Positions 62,674-64,000 of a DNA stretch of 64,000 nt are shown here, piece by piece. Position 1 is the first letter of the stretch. The number at the start of each line of letters is the position of its first letter. Source of the stretch: Acidobacteriota bacterium (GTDB taxonomy: Bacteria > Acidobacteriota > Terriglobia > Acidiferrales > UBA7541); contig JABCZR010000001.1 in the NCBI GenBank assembly GCA_013289585.1, forward strand, positions 186,001-250,000, in the 5' to 3' direction. The notes under the pieces are model-generated. The model had not been told where the DNA came from. It did no database searches and saw only the letters and a list, made by a program, of their open reading frames with translations. Position numbers and translations under genes: made by a program.

Positions 62674-63612
62674 ATGAAACCTGCTCTCATAGTCCACGGC
62701 GGCGCCTGGGACATCCCTGACGAAGCCGTTGAAGCCTGCAACGCGGGCTGCCACCGCGCTCTCACTGCCGGCTGGTCCCATCTCGCACGCGGTGGTTCCG
62801 CGCTCGACGCCGTCGAAGTCGCCATCATGGTTCTCGAAGACGATCCCGTCTTCGACGCCGGTTACGGCTCGCATCTCACTCTCGACGGCCGCGTCGAATG
62901 CGACGCCATCATTATGAACGGCGCCACGTTGCGCTCCGGCGCGGCAGCCACTCTCCAGCGCGTCAAAAACCCCATTCAGCTCGCGCGCAAAATCCTCGAA
63001 TCCTGCCCTCACATGATGCTCGTCGCCGAAGGCGCGGAGCGTTTCGCAAAAGAAAATGGAATCAAACTCTGCAAGCCGGAGGAATTGGTCAGCGAAGCCG
63101 AGCAGGAAGCCTGGATGAAATGCAAAGTGGACAAGCACGCCGCCGAACATCATCGCGGCCACGAACAGGGAACCGTCGGCGCCGTCGCTATCGATCGTAA
63201 CGGCCATCTCTTCGCCGCCACTTCCACCGGCGGAACCTGCTGCAAACTTCCCGGTCGCGTCGGCGATTCTCCTCTCATCGGTTGCGGCTGCTATGCCGAC
63301 TACGAAGCCGGCGGCGTTTCCTGCACTGGTTACGGCGAAGCCATCATGAAAATCGTCATGGCCAAAACCGCCGTGGATCTCCTCCGCCGCCCCGCCACTT
63401 GCGTCGATCCCTCTCAGGCGGCCGACAACTGCAATCTATCCACCGCTGATCTCGCAGCCCGCGAAGCCATCCATCTTCTCGGCAAACGCACTCACGCCAC
63501 TGGCGGCCTCATCCTCCTCGACCGCCTCGGCAATCCCGCCTTCGCCTTCAACACGCCGCGCATGGCCTACGGCTACGTTGCCCCGGACGGCTCTTTCATC
63601 ACCTCCGTGTAG
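62674..63612 (+). CDS. Isoaspartyl peptidase / plant-type L-asparaginase
   Basis: Ntn-hydrolase that removes isoaspartyl residues or hydrolyses asparagine, self-cleaved at an internal Thr. The N-terminus has LIVHGGAWDIPDEAV. The catalytic Thr is in HEQGTVGAVAIDRNG, preceded by the Gly at the cleavage site; STGGTCCKLPGRVGDSPLIG and DYEAGGVSCTGYGEAI bind substrate. At 312 residues the length is normal. I chose the ATG at 62674. No operon partner. Confidence 0.92.
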   Translation: MKPALIVHGGAWDIPDEAVEACNAGCHRALTAGWSHLARGGSALDAVEVAIMVLEDDPVFDAGYGSHLTLDGRVECDAIIMNGATLRSGAAATLQRVKNPIQLARKILESCPHMMLVAEGAERFAKENGIKLCKPEELVSEAEQEAWMKCKVDKHAAEHHRGHEQGTVGAVAIDRNGHLFAATSTGGTCCKLPGRVGDSPLIGCGCYADYEAGGVSCTGYGEAIMKIVMAKTAVDLLRRPATCVDPSQAADNCNLSTADLAAREAIHLLGKRTHATGGLILLDRLGNPAFAFNTPRMAYGYVAPDGSFITSV

Positions 63613-63766
63613 CGGGGACTTAATGTCGCTATCTTGTCCCCGGCTTTCGTAGGGTCTTTAGACCCGCCCACCCAAATCGCGCAGGGGAGTGCCTCCTGTT
63701 GTATCATCCCTCGCGCAGCCATCTGGAATTCGAGCCTCCGATGAACGCGCGCCGCAACGAGGAATC

Positions 63767-64000
63767 ATGAAACGTACATTTTCTCTGCTCGCCATCCTGC
63801 TCCTGGCCGTTACTGTCCAAGCGCAAGACCCGCCTCCGCTCATCTCGCCCGAAGTCCACTCCGACAATCGCGTCACTTTTCGCTTCCGCGGCCCCAACGA
63901 TAAAGAAGTCGCCGTCTCTCTGGAAGGCATCTCGACCCCAATCCCCATGCAAAAGGATGATCAGGGCGTCTGGAGCATCACTACCGATCCTCTCCCTGCC
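63767..64000 (+). CDS. Secreted protein with N-terminal E-set domain, probably esterase (partial)
   Basis: Only 78 codons lie in the window. A signal peptide (MKRTFSLLAILLLAVTVQAQ) is followed by an Ig-like/CBM48-type E-set start (SPEVHSDNRVTFRFRGPNDKEVAVSLEG), the arrangement found in enterochelin-esterase-like secreted hydrolases. GAGGAATC precedes the ATG. The catalytic domain would lie beyond base 64000, so the enzyme type is inference. Confidence 0.6.
   Translation, partial: MKRTFSLLAILLLAVTVQAQDPPPLISPEVHSDNRVTFRFRGPNDKEVAVSLEGISTPIPMQKDDQGVWSITTDPLPA

Noticed and set aside
1-64000. CRISPR array, rRNA genes or complete insertion sequences
   Set aside because: No regularly spaced direct repeats, no rRNA-like stretches and no transposase gene with terminal inverted repeats were seen.

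Overview
The window looks like chromosome of an Acidobacteriota-type bacterium. The grounds are a GC-rich Gram-negative gene set, a very long Ser/Thr kinase fused to TPR repeats, RDD and L-type-lectin secreted proteins, and paired HtrA proteases. This is inference from gene content, not a phylogeny.

Layout. 1-8.5 kb is ordinary chromosome: partial lipid/diacylglycerol kinase, tRNA-Met, a tiny secreted peptide with three 12-residue repeats, membrane proteins, a PLP decarboxylase and a MacA/MacB-ATPase pair. At 8538-8631 lies tRNA-Ser(GCT). Its 3' end is copied at 21338-21368 and, more degenerately, at 33881-33901, so 8.6-33.9 kb reads as two tandem accessory segments inserted at a tRNA-Ser gene. 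Segment 1 (8.6-21.3 kb) is an RNA-repair island: divergent hen1-pnkp, then an operon of SPFH protein, NAD-kinase-like protein and NrtR-type Nudix regulator, then rtcR divergent from rtcB-rtcA, then a frameshifted DUF1016 nuclease. Segment 2 (21.4-33.9 kb) is a decayed mobile element. It holds an integrase scrap, a 5' half of a tRNA-Asn, a VirB11/TrbB-like ATPase scrap, a RepB-type primase, EVE and SSB genes with related upstream regions, a sigma-like/IrrE module, a radical SAM protein resembling tetraether/membrane-spanning lipid synthases, and an AbiE toxin-antitoxin locus with a broken toxin.

34-48.8 kb returns to chromosome: secreted phosphoesterase, two HtrA-type proteases (one next to an OmpR-type two-component system), a 1213-residue Ser/Thr kinase-TPR protein and a secreted L-type lectin. 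49-60 kb is an aromatic catabolic cluster: boxD, boxR-like regulator, boxC, boxB, a TetR regulator and hcrCAB. Together these would dehydroxylate 4-hydroxybenzoyl-CoA to benzoyl-CoA and open the ring through the 2,3-epoxide. boxA and a CoA ligase are not in the window. The right end has a ChbG-like deacetylase, a GreA-family factor, an isoaspartyl peptidase/asparaginase and the start of a secreted protein.

Several reading frames (829-1284, 20.3, 25.8, 31.7, 32.0 and 33.35 kb) are broken by single-base changes, mostly in homopolymer runs. They may be decay of accessory DNA or consensus-sequence errors, and the sequence alone cannot decide.
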